64,000 bases of DNA from JTS-RE37 sp041744575 (lineage in GTDB: Bacteria; Bacteroidota; Bacteroidia; Flavobacteriales; Flavobacteriaceae): contig JBGTKP010000033.1 of assembly GCA_041744575.1 (NCBI GenBank), forward strand, positions 124,001-188,000, written 5' to 3'. The notes beneath the pieces were generated by a model. The model searched no databases. It saw nothing but the letters and a program-made list of their open reading frames with translations, and was not told the DNA's origin. The position numbers and the translations under genes were made by a program. Each line of letters begins with the position of its first letter. Position 1 is the first letter of the stretch. Below are positions 18,334-27,490 of the stretch, piece by piece.

Positions 18334-20229
18334 ATGAATAAAGTTGTAGTGCACAGTTTACTCACAGAATTTGACATTAACTTATTTAAGGCAGGAAAGC
18401 ACTATCGACTTTATGAAAAACTCGGGGCGCATCCGATGGAAGTAGCCGGCGTTAAAGGCACATATTTTGCCGTATGGGCTCCATCGGCAAAGTCGGTTTC
18501 GGTCGTGGGCGACTTTAATTACTGGCTGCAAGGTAACCACAAACTGAATGTCAGATGGGATGCCAGCGGTATCTGGGAAGGATTTATACCCGGAATCGAG
18601 ATAGGTGCCCGGTACAAATATAAGATCGTCTCAAACAACAATGACATTGTCACCGAGAAGGCCGATCCTTTCGCAAGGTATTGTGAACACCCCCCTAATA
18701 CCGCTTCTGTCGTCTGGCATAATCAGTACAAATGGAAGGACAAACAATGGATGGGTTACCGCAGTGAAAAAAACAATCTGGACCGGCCCTACTCCGTTTA
18801 TGAAGTTCATTTGGGATCATGGAAGCGAAAAAATGATAACAACTTTCTAAGTTATACTGAGCTTGCTGAGGAATTGGTGGCGTATGTAAAGGAAATGGGG
18901 TTCACCCACGTAGAATTCATGCCCATAATGGAATATCCCTATGATCCCTCATGGGGGTACCAGCTTACCGGATATTTTGCGCCTACCTCCCGGTTCGGAA
19001 AACCGGAGGACTTTAAGCTTTTGGTAGATAAACTCCACCAGAATGACATAGGGGTCATCCTGGACTGGGTACCTTCCCATTTTCCGGAGGATGCCCATGG
19101 ACTGGGATTTTTTGACGGTTCCCAGTTGTACGAAAATCCGGATCGCAGAAGAGGCTATCATCCGGATTGGAAAAGCCTGATATTTAATTACGGCCGAAAT
19201 GAGGTGAGGGCCTTCCTTATAAGCAATGCGCTCTTCTGGCTCGATCAGTATCATGCGGACGGGTTACGTGTAGATGCGGTGGCCTCCATGCTCTACCTCG
19301 ATTATTCGCGGGAGTCAGGGGAATGGGAGCCCAACATCTATGGAAATAATGAAAATCTTGAGGCCATTTCATTGATCAGGGAACTCAATGAGGCGGTTTA
19401 CAAGAATTTTGAGGGGGTGCAGACCATCGCGGAGGAATCAACCGCTTTTACCGGGGTATCACGACCGGTCCATTACGGCGGGCTTGGCTTTGGCATGAAA
19501 TGGATGATGGGTTGGATGCATGATACCCTGGAGTACTTTAAGAAGGAACCCATCTACAGGAGGCACCATCAGAATGATATTACTTTCAGCATGACTTACG
19601 CGTTCACAGAAAATTTTATGCTTCCGTTTTCTCATGATGAAGTGGTCTACGGCAAGCAGTCCCTCCTCTACAAAATGCCCGGGGATGAATGGCAGCGGTT
19701 TGCCAACTTAAGACTCATGCTCGGATATATGTTTACCCACCCAGGAGCCAAACTCATATTCATGGGGGCCGAATTCGGGCAGTCTTCTGAATGGAATTAT
19801 AACCAGAGTCTGGATTGGCACCTTACAGAATACGATTTTCACAGGGGCATCCAGGAATGGGTGAAAGACCTTAACAGGCTCTATAAAAATTACCCGGCCT
19901 TATACGAAAAGCAATTCAGTGCCGAAGGGTTTCAATGGATTGACTACGGCGACCATGAAAATTCCGTACTCACGTTTGTCAGGAAAGGGCATGATGCCAA
20001 GAATGACCTTATTGTTGCCTGTAACTTCACCCCTGTGCTTCGCGAGAATTACAGGATGGGGGTTTCTAAGCCAGGCAGGTTGAAAGAAATATTTAACAGC
20101 GATGACGAAAAATACGGGGGCAGCGGCAGGCTCAATCTAAAAATAAAGGTGGAGAATACCCCCTGGCACGGCCGCAAGAAATCCGTCGAAATCACGATTC
20201 CACCGCTGGGTGTATGTATTCTTTTCTAA
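18334..20229 (+). CDS. glgB: 1,4-alpha-glucan branching enzyme
   Basis: Introduces alpha-1,6 branches into the glucan made by GlgE. After a short N-terminal segment comes a CBM48 domain (about 25-120), then the GH13 catalytic barrel and a C-terminal beta domain. The nucleophile D314 is in DGLRVDAV and the acid/base E367 in IAEEST, 53 residues apart as in E. coli GlgB, with FSHDEVVYGK further on. At 631 residues it is of normal size. Third gene of the glgE-mak-glgB operon, which together specifies synthesis of a branched glycogen-like polymer. Confidence 0.96.
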   Translation: MNKVVVHSLLTEFDINLFKAGKHYRLYEKLGAHPMEVAGVKGTYFAVWAPSAKSVSVVGDFNYWLQGNHKLNVRWDASGIWEGFIPGIEIGARYKYKIVSNNNDIVTEKADPFARYCEHPPNTASVVWHNQYKWKDKQWMGYRSEKNNLDRPYSVYEVHLGSWKRKNDNNFLSYTELAEELVAYVKEMGFTHVEFMPIMEYPYDPSWGYQLTGYFAPTSRFGKPEDFKLLVDKLHQNDIGVILDWVPSHFPEDAHGLGFFDGSQLYENPDRRRGYHPDWKSLIFNYGRNEVRAFLISNALFWLDQYHADGLRVDAVASMLYLDYSRESGEWEPNIYGNNENLEAISLIRELNEAVYKNFEGVQTIAEESTAFTGVSRPVHYGGLGFGMKWMMGWMHDTLEYFKKEPIYRRHHQNDITFSMTYAFTENFMLPFSHDEVVYGKQSLLYKMPGDEWQRFANLRLMLGYMFTHPGAKLIFMGAEFGQSSEWNYNQSLDWHLTEYDFHRGIQEWVKDLNRLYKNYPALYEKQFSAEGFQWIDYGDHENSVLTFVRKGHDAKNDLIVACNFTPVLRENYRMGVSKPGRLKEIFNSDDEKYGGSGRLNLKIKVENTPWHGRKKSVEITIPPLGVCILF

Positions 20230-20237
20230 AAAAGGAT

Positions 20238-20253
20238 ACTACAACGTTGTAGT
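20238..20253. promoter_or_regulatory. LacI-type operator-like palindrome
   Basis: The sequence ACTACAACGTTGTAGT is a perfect 16-nt palindrome with a central CG, the layout of LacI-family operators such as those of PurR and CcpA. It lies 9 nt after the glgB stop and 120 nt before the GH31 start. A role as operator for the alpha-glucosidase gene is inferred; no regulator gene of that family is in the window. Confidence 0.5.
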
Positions 20254-20372
20254 TGGCAAATGCTGATAATATCTCTTCCTTATTCGGGGTGAATGTCTTT
20301 TTTTTGCTAGGCTGAACCCATCTTCGTACCCTGCATTTCAGAAGTATACCAAGATATAAATAACCATCAGAG

Positions 20373-22772
20373 ATGATTACCAATACCGAATTAGAATATA
20401 AAGGCAATCTGTACCCTAATCATATTGTTCACTTTAAGAAGGAGACGGATAAATTATACTTCACGACCGAAAATGGCGTCATTCTTGAAATTACGGTGCT
20501 CAGGAACAGCGCTTTCCGGTTTCGTTATGCCACGGAACACGTGTTTGAGGAAGACTTTTCTTATGCGATAAGTGAGAATGCCAGCAGGGGATACAACCTA
20601 TTGGAGACCACGGAAACCAAGACGGAATACTGGATAGAAACTTCCAAGGTCAAAGTCCTGGTAGATAAAAAAACCTTACGTGTGCAGATATCAGACCTGC
20701 AGGGTCATATCATCAATGAGGATGAACTCGGATTTCACTGGGAAGAGAATTACACCTTTGGTGGAAACACTGTTAAAATGAGTAAGATTGCCCAGAATAT
20801 GGAGAGTTTCTATGGGATGGGGGATAAGGCGACCCATTTTAATCTCAAGGGAAAAAGGGTGAGCAACTGGGTTACAGACCAATACGCCTTTGGAAAAGAC
20901 CAGGATCCATTATACAAGGCTATCCCATTCTTTATAGGGCTTCATAAGAACATCGCCTATGGCATCTTTTTCGACAATTCCTTCAGGACAAACTTTGACT
21001 TTGCCCATGAAAGGCGAAATGTCACCAGTTTCTGGGCGGAAGGTGGCGAAATGAACTATTATTTTTTCTACGGGCCTGAAATATCCAAGGTGGTAAGGGA
21101 TTATACGGATTTAACGGGAACCCCAGAACTTCCCCCCTTGTGGGCGCTGGGCTACCATCAATCCAAATGGAGTTATTACCCGGAAAAGATGGTCCGGGAC
21201 ATAGCGGCAAAATTCCGGAAGTTGCGGATCCCCTGCGATGCGATCTACCTGGATATCGATTATATGGATGGATTCAGGTGCTTCACCTGGGATAAGGAAC
21301 GATTCCCTGACCCCAAGAAGATGATTGCCGATCTATATAAAGACGGCTTTAAGACGGTGGTGATGATCGACCCTGGAATTAAAATAGACCGGGACTACTG
21401 GGTCTATAAGGAAGCCAAAGAGAATGATTACTTCTGCAAAAGAGGCGACGGACCACTGATGCGCGGTAAAGTATGGCCCGGGGAGTGCAGCTTTCCAGAC
21501 TTTACAAATCCCAAGGTCCGGGAATGGTGGGCCGGCCTGTACAAGGAACTGATTGCCGACACAGGCGTACATGCGGTTTGGAATGATATGAACGAACCTG
21601 CGGTCATGGAGGTCCCCACGAAAACGGCCCCCCTGGATACCAGACACAACTACGACGGACACCCGTGCAGTCATAGGAAGGCACACAACGTCTACGGAAC
21701 GCAGATGGTCAGGGCAACTTATGAAGGAATTAAAAAGTATGTCTATCCCAAACGGCCTTTTGTCATAACCAGGGCTGCTTATGCGGGCGCACAAAGATAT
21801 ACCTCTACCTGGACGGGCGATAATGTCGCAACCTGGGAGCATCTCTGGATCGCCAATGTTCAGGTCCAGCGCATGTGTATGAGTGGGATGTCCTTTGTCG
21901 GCTCTGATATAGGCGGATTTGCCGAACAACCAAACGGGGAGTTATTTGCGCGATGGATACAGATGGGGGTTTTTCATCCTTTTTGCAGGGTCCATTCAAG
22001 CGGGGATCATGGTGACCAGGAACCCTGGTCCTTTGACGATGAGGTCACTGACATTGTGAGGAAGTACCTGGAGTTGCGATACCAGCTCCTGCCTTATCTC
22101 TATACCATGTTCTGGAAATACACCAACGAAAAACTCCCGATGATTAAATCACTGGTATATTATGATCAGGAGGATATTCAAACCCATTTCCGTACGGATG
22201 AATTCCTTTTCGGGGAACATATTCTGGTCTGCCCCGTCCAGGAGCCCAACGCTTTGGGCAGGCGAATGTATCTCCCGAAGGGAAAGTGGCACAACTTTTG
22301 GACTGGAGAGATTGTAGAAGGGGGAATGGAGAAATGGGTGGAGGCAGAAATTGACAGGATCCCGATGTTTGTCAAGGAAGGCGCAATGATTCCAAAGTAC
22401 CCGGTGCAGCAATATGTAGGGGAGCTGAAAATTAAGCAACTCACCCTGGAAGTATACTATAAATTGGGAATAGAGAACAGCATGGTTTATGAGGATGCGG
22501 AAAATGGATATGATTATAAAAAGGGCAATTACAGCCTTAGAAAATTTAAATTGAACGGGAAGGCGAACGAGTTGATCATCCAGCAGTTCAAGGATGGCAT
22601 ATTCAATACCTCCTATGACAAATTGATTCTGAATCTGAAGGGATTGCCTTTTAAAATTGCTTCCATTGAAGTGGATAACGTTAAAGTGCCATTAAAGGAA
22701 CTGAAATTAAACGGGGACAATAGCATTGAAGTAAAAAAGGATTTTACAGAACTCCATATCGCAGGAAAATAA
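20373..22772 (+). CDS. Glycoside hydrolase family 31 alpha-glucosidase
   Basis: Hydrolyses terminal alpha-linked glucose. The 799-residue protein has an N-terminal beta-sandwich (about 1-240), the GH31 barrel and C-terminal beta domains. The nucleophile is D405 in VWNDMNEP and the acid/base is D483 in TWTGDN. There is no signal peptide, so a cytoplasmic enzyme is likely, consistent with turnover of intracellular glucan or imported maltooligosaccharides. It follows glgB by 143 nt, with a LacI-like operator between, so it may have its own promoter. Exact linkage preference is not readable; alpha-xylosidase is a less likely alternative. Confidence 0.93.
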   Translation: MITNTELEYKGNLYPNHIVHFKKETDKLYFTTENGVILEITVLRNSAFRFRYATEHVFEEDFSYAISENASRGYNLLETTETKTEYWIETSKVKVLVDKKTLRVQISDLQGHIINEDELGFHWEENYTFGGNTVKMSKIAQNMESFYGMGDKATHFNLKGKRVSNWVTDQYAFGKDQDPLYKAIPFFIGLHKNIAYGIFFDNSFRTNFDFAHERRNVTSFWAEGGEMNYYFFYGPEISKVVRDYTDLTGTPELPPLWALGYHQSKWSYYPEKMVRDIAAKFRKLRIPCDAIYLDIDYMDGFRCFTWDKERFPDPKKMIADLYKDGFKTVVMIDPGIKIDRDYWVYKEAKENDYFCKRGDGPLMRGKVWPGECSFPDFTNPKVREWWAGLYKELIADTGVHAVWNDMNEPAVMEVPTKTAPLDTRHNYDGHPCSHRKAHNVYGTQMVRATYEGIKKYVYPKRPFVITRAAYAGAQRYTSTWTGDNVATWEHLWIANVQVQRMCMSGMSFVGSDIGGFAEQPNGELFARWIQMGVFHPFCRVHSSGDHGDQEPWSFDDEVTDIVRKYLELRYQLLPYLYTMFWKYTNEKLPMIKSLVYYDQEDIQTHFRTDEFLFGEHILVCPVQEPNALGRRMYLPKGKWHNFWTGEIVEGGMEKWVEAEIDRIPMFVKEGAMIPKYPVQQYVGELKIKQLTLEVYYKLGIENSMVYEDAENGYDYKKGNYSLRKFKLNGKANELIIQQFKDGIFNTSYDKLILNLKGLPFKIASIEVDNVKVPLKELKLNGDNSIEVKKDFTELHIAGK

Positions 22773-22835
22773 TCCTACTTTAGTGATAGCATAGTTAGCG
22801 ATGTTTTGTATCAGTAGTAACACAAATTCAGAAAG

Positions 22836-23645
22836 ATGAAAAAAATAATTACCATCATGGCTGTATGTCTTTCGCTTATGGCCTGCAAAACAAATCCGTT
22901 CACGGGTAAAAAAACCCTGAACTTTTATCCAAACAGTCAGATTTTTCCAATGGCCTTTGCGGAATATGACCAGTTCCTGGAAACCAATAAGGTGGTTGAC
23001 AACAGCGCGGATGCGAAAATGATCACCAAGGTCGGGCAGCGGATATCGTCTGCCGCGGAGCGTTGGCTGACCGCAAACGGATATCCCGGATATCTCAAGG
23101 ACTATCAGTGGGAGTATAATCTGGTACAGGATGAAGCGGTCAATGCCTGGTGTATGCCGGGAGGGAAGATTGTTTTTTATACCGGCATCTTGCCCATCAC
23201 GCGGGGTGAAACCGGGGTAGCGGTAGTCATGGGACATGAAGTGGCGCACGCCCTGGCCGATCACGGAGCCCAGAGGATGAGTGCCGGTACCTTGCAACAG
23301 ATTGGGGCGGTGGCAGGAAATGTGGCCATTCAGGATCCTCAGAAACGCAGTGTATTTAATCAGGCGTATGGCTTAAGTTCAACCGTTGGCGTCATGTTGC
23401 CCTTCAGCAGGGGTCATGAAACCGAAGCAGACAGGATTGGCCTTCAGATTATGGCCATAGCAGGGTATGATCCGGCTGAAGCCGCGGAACTGTGGAAAAG
23501 AATGAAGGAAAAGTCAGGAGGAGCAGCTCCTCCAGAATTCCTGAGCACCCACCCGTCTAATGACACCAGGATCAACAATCTTACCCAGTGGGCCCCGCTT
23601 GCCAAGGAGGAAGCCGCTAAGTTCGGGGTGACCAAATTTGAATAG
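22836..23645 (+). CDS. M48-family zinc metalloprotease, lipoprotein
   Basis: A 269-residue periplasmic protease or chaperone of the LoiP/YcaL/BepA-like M48 group. The N-terminus is a lipoprotein signal with the lipobox LSLMAC, and residues after it are short. The zinc motif is HEVAHALADHGAQRM, and the third ligand glutamate is in the HETEADRIGLQIM segment; the C-terminal STHPSNDTRI motif is typical of the family. No PDZ or TPR domain follows. It probably takes part in outer-membrane protein quality control. Confidence 0.92.
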   Translation: MKKIITIMAVCLSLMACKTNPFTGKKTLNFYPNSQIFPMAFAEYDQFLETNKVVDNSADAKMITKVGQRISSAAERWLTANGYPGYLKDYQWEYNLVQDEAVNAWCMPGGKIVFYTGILPITRGETGVAVVMGHEVAHALADHGAQRMSAGTLQQIGAVAGNVAIQDPQKRSVFNQAYGLSSTVGVMLPFSRGHETEADRIGLQIMAIAGYDPAEAAELWKRMKEKSGGAAPPEFLSTHPSNDTRINNLTQWAPLAKEEAAKFGVTKFE

Positions 23646-23682
23646 GCAGTAGGAATGTTAATCCATTAATAATTGTATCTTC

Positions 23683-23709
23683 AAAGCTGTTCCTTCCGGG
23701 AGCAGCTTT
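23683..23709 (+). terminator. Hairpin between the M48 and transporter genes
   Basis: AAAGCTGTTCC pairs with GGGAGCAGCTTT across a short loop, followed by CATTTTG. It sits only 11 nt before the next start codon, so it could end the M48 transcript or be a leader hairpin of the transporter gene. Confidence 0.5.
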
Positions 23710-23720
23710 CATTTTGAGGC

Positions 23721-25043
23721 ATGGGTAGAGCAGTAGCAATCAAAGGCAGCAGGAAGCTCCTGAATGCCTGGGCGTTTTATGACTGGGCGAATTCCGTGTA
23801 CAGCCTGGTCATTGTCTCGGCCATCTTCCCCATTTTTTACGGCGCTCTGTTCCGGATGTCCGGGGTGGAGCAAGTAAGTATCTTTGGAGGCGAAATTGCC
23901 AGGGCTCCCCTGATCAGTTATATTTCCTCGGCCGCTTTTCTGTTTATTGCTATCATCACCCCGGTCATTTCCGGCATTGCGGACTACATAGGGAGTAAGA
24001 AAATATTCATGCAGTTTTTTTGTTACCTGGGAGGCCTTTCATGTATCGGATTGTATTGGTTTTCCCTGGAGCATATCTATATGGGACTGACCTGTTATTT
24101 TTTCGGACTTGTGGGATTTTGGGTGAGCTTTGCCGTAAACAACTCTTACCTCCCGGATATAGCCTACCCGGAGCAACAAGATGGTGTCAGCGCACGTGGC
24201 TTTTCGCTTGGCTATGCAGGCAGCGTAATCCTACTGCTCATCAACCTCGCCATGGTTATGAAACCTGCTTTCTTTTCCATTGAATCGGACGGAGGAGAGG
24301 TGGCGGAGATCAAAGCCATGAAATATTCTTTTGTTTCTGTGGGAATCTGGTGGATTCTGTTCAGTCAGTATACCTTTTACCACTTGCCAAAGGGTTTTAA
24401 AAAAACGGGAGCCCGGTCAAGCATTATCCTGAATGGTTTCCGGGAATTGAGAAGGGTATGGCTTGAACTGGGGGATCAGGAGCGCCTCAAGAGGTACCTT
24501 GGGGCCTTTTTCGTATACAGTATGGCGGTACAGACCGTGATGCTGATTGCCACTTATTTTGGGGAGGAAGAGATTGCCTGGGGCTCAGACAGTGAACGTA
24601 CTACCGGATTGATAATAAGTATCCTGCTCATTCAGGTGGTCGCAATATTCGGGGCAGGTGCCACTGCCCGGGCCTCCGGAAGATTCGGGAACATCCCCAC
24701 CCTGATCGTGGTGAACGTCCTCTGGGTCTTTATTTGCATATATGCCTATTTCCTGAGGACACCGATAGATTTTTACCTGGCAGCCGGTTGTGTCGGGGTC
24801 GTTATGGGCGGCATTCAGGCACTTTCACGGTCTACGTACTCCAAATTCCTGCCGGAGACCAGAGATACCACTTCCTTCTTCAGCTTTTATGATGTGGCAG
24901 AAAAAGTGGGGATTGTAATAGGTACCTTCCTTTACGGTTTCGTAGCACAGTTTACCGGTAGTATGCGGAATGCCACCATTTTTCTGGGGTTGTTTTTCAT
25001 TGTCGGCGTTTTCCTGCTGGCACGGATAAAAAAGATGCCCTGA
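23721..25043 (+). CDS. Atg22/UMF1-family MFS transporter
   Basis: A 440-residue protein with about 12 membrane helices. The opening AWAFYDWANSVYSLVIVSAIFPIF is the hallmark of the UMF1 (vacuole effluxer Atg22-like) branch of the major facilitator superfamily, and the later GGIQALSRSTYSKFLP motif is also typical. The yeast homologue exports amino acids from the vacuole; the bacterial substrate is unknown. It follows the M48 gene by 75 nt with a strong hairpin in between. Confidence 0.88.
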   Translation: MGRAVAIKGSRKLLNAWAFYDWANSVYSLVIVSAIFPIFYGALFRMSGVEQVSIFGGEIARAPLISYISSAAFLFIAIITPVISGIADYIGSKKIFMQFFCYLGGLSCIGLYWFSLEHIYMGLTCYFFGLVGFWVSFAVNNSYLPDIAYPEQQDGVSARGFSLGYAGSVILLLINLAMVMKPAFFSIESDGGEVAEIKAMKYSFVSVGIWWILFSQYTFYHLPKGFKKTGARSSIILNGFRELRRVWLELGDQERLKRYLGAFFVYSMAVQTVMLIATYFGEEEIAWGSDSERTTGLIISILLIQVVAIFGAGATARASGRFGNIPTLIVVNVLWVFICIYAYFLRTPIDFYLAAGCVGVVMGGIQALSRSTYSKFLPETRDTTSFFSFYDVAEKVGIVIGTFLYGFVAQFTGSMRNATIFLGLFFIVGVFLLARIKKMP

Positions 25044-25105
25044 AACCTGATATACGGGATCCAGGGCCATCTGAAAATAATGTTTTCGAAGCGTCCGGAA
25101 AATTT

Positions 25106-25837
25106 TCAGCCTTTCGATATATCACCGGATCCACTCGACTTGCTATCCACTTTCTTGGGATCCCCCTTGTAACGGATATCGCCTGAACCCGAAACCCGGG
25201 CTATTAAGGTGTCATGGACGGTGACCTCAATGTCGGCAGAGCCCGAAACGGTGGCTTCTACCTCCTCGGCCTCCAGTCCAAACGCCTGAACATCGCCCGA
25301 TCCGGATATTCTGACATCAAAACGACTCGCCTTTCCGCGCAGGTCTATATCGCCTGAGCCGGACATGGAGGTTTCGAGGGAGTTGGTTTCCACTTCCAGG
25401 GTGATGTTCCCGGATCCGGACATACTTGTCGAGAATCTTTCGGCCTTCAATATTTTTTTGGAGGTGATATCCCCGGAACCTGATAAGGCTACTCCCTCGA
25501 TCTCCTCTACCGGGACGGTGATGAATATCCCGCCATCCTTCTTCCAGGAGGAGGGTTGTAACTGGACGCCCTTTTCAACTTTAATTTCGAGTGTCCCGTC
25601 CTTCACTTCGGTGATGATATGTTCTAACAGGTTTTCCTCACCATGGATCTTAATTTCTCCTTCGGATCCTTCAATCAGTTCAATGTCAAACCATCCTGAT
25701 ACGGCAACAGACTCGTAATCCCCTGTCGATCTTTCAATTGTGACCATTTCCCCATTGCCCTTGATTTTCTTTCCCCATTGCGCACTAAGGCCGGTTACAA
25801 TGAAAGTGGCCATAAGGAGTGTAGCTGATTTTTTCAT
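25106..25837 (-). CDS. Head GIN-domain (DUF2807) protein
   Basis: A 243-residue exported protein with a signal peptide (MKKSATLLMATFIVTGLSAQ) and a right-handed beta-helix made of SGSGDI repeats, the hallmark of the DUF2807 GIN domain. About seven such turns are visible from residue 105 on. It would be a periplasmic or outer-surface protein of unknown function. It is the last gene of the reverse operon sigma, anti-sigma, DUF4097-like, GIN; the gap to the previous gene is 23 nt. Confidence 0.88.
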   Translation of the reverse strand: MKKSATLLMATFIVTGLSAQWGKKIKGNGEMVTIERSTGDYESVAVSGWFDIELIEGSEGEIKIHGEENLLEHIITEVKDGTLEIKVEKGVQLQPSSWKKDGGIFITVPVEEIEGVALSGSGDITSKKILKAERFSTSMSGSGNITLEVETNSLETSMSGSGDIDLRGKASRFDVRISGSGDVQAFGLEAEEVEATVSGSADIEVTVHDTLIARVSGSGDIRYKGDPKKVDSKSSGSGDISKG

Positions 25838-25860
25838 AATAGTAAACTTTTGAGTTTTAT

Positions 25861-26946
25861 TTATTGGTTGAATGAAATGCTTCCGTAATCGCTGGTGATA
25901 GAAATCATATTTCCACTGTTTGAATTCCCGTAAAAGCCCTTGTAATATTTTTGATTTGATTTTTCCTTGCTGATACTCACATCAAAATTATCGATTCCTT
26001 CTACCCCGGCATATTCGGTAGTGATTTCAAAATTAAAATGATATCCCGGATCATACCCGATTTTGATGCCGGTGTAATCTGTGTTGATATCAATATTTCC
26101 GGCATCAGCGGCCATCCGGTCAATTTTGATGGAACCATAGTCTGCCGATACAGAGACATCCCCGTGTAAAGTGCCCAGTTTAACATTGATATAGTCTCCC
26201 TGGCCACCAACATTCCCGGCCTCTCTGACTTCCAGATTCCCATAATCACTGGAATACTTGAGGTTCTCCATTTGCAGAATGGTGGCATCCGTGTAATCCG
26301 CACTGATATCCAGGTCACCGGCTTTGTTTATGGTAAAGCCGGAATAATCGGCGGAGATCTGACCGCTGTTGATATAGCCGATAGTCGATTTAGAGGTATA
26401 ATCAAAACTAAGCTGATTATTGCGGCCACGCAATTCCCCTATTTCAAGCCTGCCGTAATCACAGTTTATTTTAGCATAACCATCAATACGGTCAAGATTG
26501 ATATTTCCATAGTCGTTGCTGAGATGTACACTGTTCTTAACAGGCACTCTGATCGTATAGTTCACCTGCATATTGACATTATTATTATTCCAGTTCCATC
26601 CCCAGCTTCCGCTATCCTTGTTAAAGTTCGTCTTAGCGCCTACAGAAGTGTTACTGGCTTCGAAGTCTACAGTAATATCGTCCAGTTTCCGTTGTACCTT
26701 TTCTTCGTTGTTACCGGTGGTCTTTATGTTTACTTCAATCACGATCCGGTTTTCATTCCAGGAAGTGAGCGTGAGATTCCCGTAACTGTTGTCAACTTTC
26801 AGAACGGCATCGGGACTTACGGAAAATTCCTTTTTAATGGTCTTTTCCTTGGTGTATTTCCCTTTAATACCCCCGTCGTGTGCGAGGAGAAACATAGGGA
26901 TAAGCATAAGGCATAGACATGTGCTTTTAAATAGTGATATTTTCAT
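25861..26946 (-). CDS. DUF4097-like beta-helical exported protein
   Basis: A 361-residue protein with a signal peptide (MKISLFKSTCLCLMLIPMFLLA). The mature part repeats DYG and DYT/DYS elements (SNDYGNI, NCDYGRL, SADYSGF, SADYTDA, SSDYGNL, SADYGSI), giving a parallel beta-helix of the DUF4097 adhesin-like type. It overlaps the anti-sigma-like gene by 20 nt, showing translational coupling. Its operon with an ECF sigma factor suggests an envelope-stress or surface-remodelling function; the molecular job is unknown. Confidence 0.8.
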   Translation of the reverse strand: MKISLFKSTCLCLMLIPMFLLAHDGGIKGKYTKEKTIKKEFSVSPDAVLKVDNSYGNLTLTSWNENRIVIEVNIKTTGNNEEKVQRKLDDITVDFEASNTSVGAKTNFNKDSGSWGWNWNNNNVNMQVNYTIRVPVKNSVHLSNDYGNINLDRIDGYAKINCDYGRLEIGELRGRNNQLSFDYTSKSTIGYINSGQISADYSGFTINKAGDLDISADYTDATILQMENLKYSSDYGNLEVREAGNVGGQGDYINVKLGTLHGDVSVSADYGSIKIDRMAADAGNIDINTDYTGIKIGYDPGYHFNFEITTEYAGVEGIDNFDVSISKEKSNQKYYKGFYGNSNSGNMISITSDYGSISFNQ

Positions 26947-27487
26947 CTGTATAGGATTTATAGTTTTTTATCGTATCTATTTTGTTCATTACCTCCCGGA
27001 GCAAGTCCATTCTGGTTTGAAAATTGGTAATCATTGCGCTGAGGATGAGTTTACTGTTCCCACCATGGAACAGTTCCTGTTCGAGGGATTGGTAATTGTT
27101 CTCCAGTTTTTTCATCTGTAACATAGTATCTGCTATCAATTGCTCTGTTTCCGGAGTATTTTCAAGCTGCAATTCCTTTACCTGTTCCTCGATAAGGCTG
27201 GCAAAATACAGTTGTGATTCGGAAATTTCAGGCGAAAACCTGGCAAGTTGCTGCTCCATGGAGGGAGGGCGTTGCAAAATCCCGATCCCAACGGCCAAAA
27301 GGAGGGCAAGGGAGGCGGCAATGGCCATTATTTTCCATCGTCTGTCCGATTTTGGTGCGGCCTTCGAAAGCCCTGCCCCAGGATTTAATCTGGCAATGAA
27401 ACGTTCCCTGTGACCTGCTTCCGGCTCTGCGTGATCAAAACAGTCCCTCAGTTCCTCAAATAGTCCATCTAAATTTTCTTCGTGCAT
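26927..27487 (-). CDS. Putative membrane anti-sigma factor
   Basis: A 186-residue protein with an acidic N-terminal cytoplasmic segment (FEELRDCFDHAEPEAGH), one membrane helix at about 49-66 (IMAIAASLALLLAVGIGIL), and a periplasmic helical part rich in Glu and Gln. It lies 3 nt downstream of the ECF sigma gene. The arrangement is that of a sigma/anti-sigma pair; the sequence itself has no clear zinc-binding anti-sigma (ZAS) motif, so the role rests on context. Confidence 0.7.
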   Translation of the reverse strand: MHEENLDGLFEELRDCFDHAEPEAGHRERFIARLNPGAGLSKAAPKSDRRWKIMAIAASLALLLAVGIGILQRPPSMEQQLARFSPEISESQLYFASLIEEQVKELQLENTPETEQLIADTMLQMKKLENNYQSLEQELFHGGNSKLILSAMITNFQTRMDLLREVMNKIDTIKNYKSYTDENITI

Positions 27488-27490
27488 ATT

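Noticed and set aside
25140..25500. Repeated DNA resembling a short tandem array
   Set aside because: The repeats encode SGSGDI turns of the GIN beta-helix; spacing is irregular and there are no unique spacers as in CRISPR.
25990..26800. Periodic DNA similarity inside one gene
   Set aside because: It reflects the DYG/DYS beta-helix repeats of the DUF4097-like protein.
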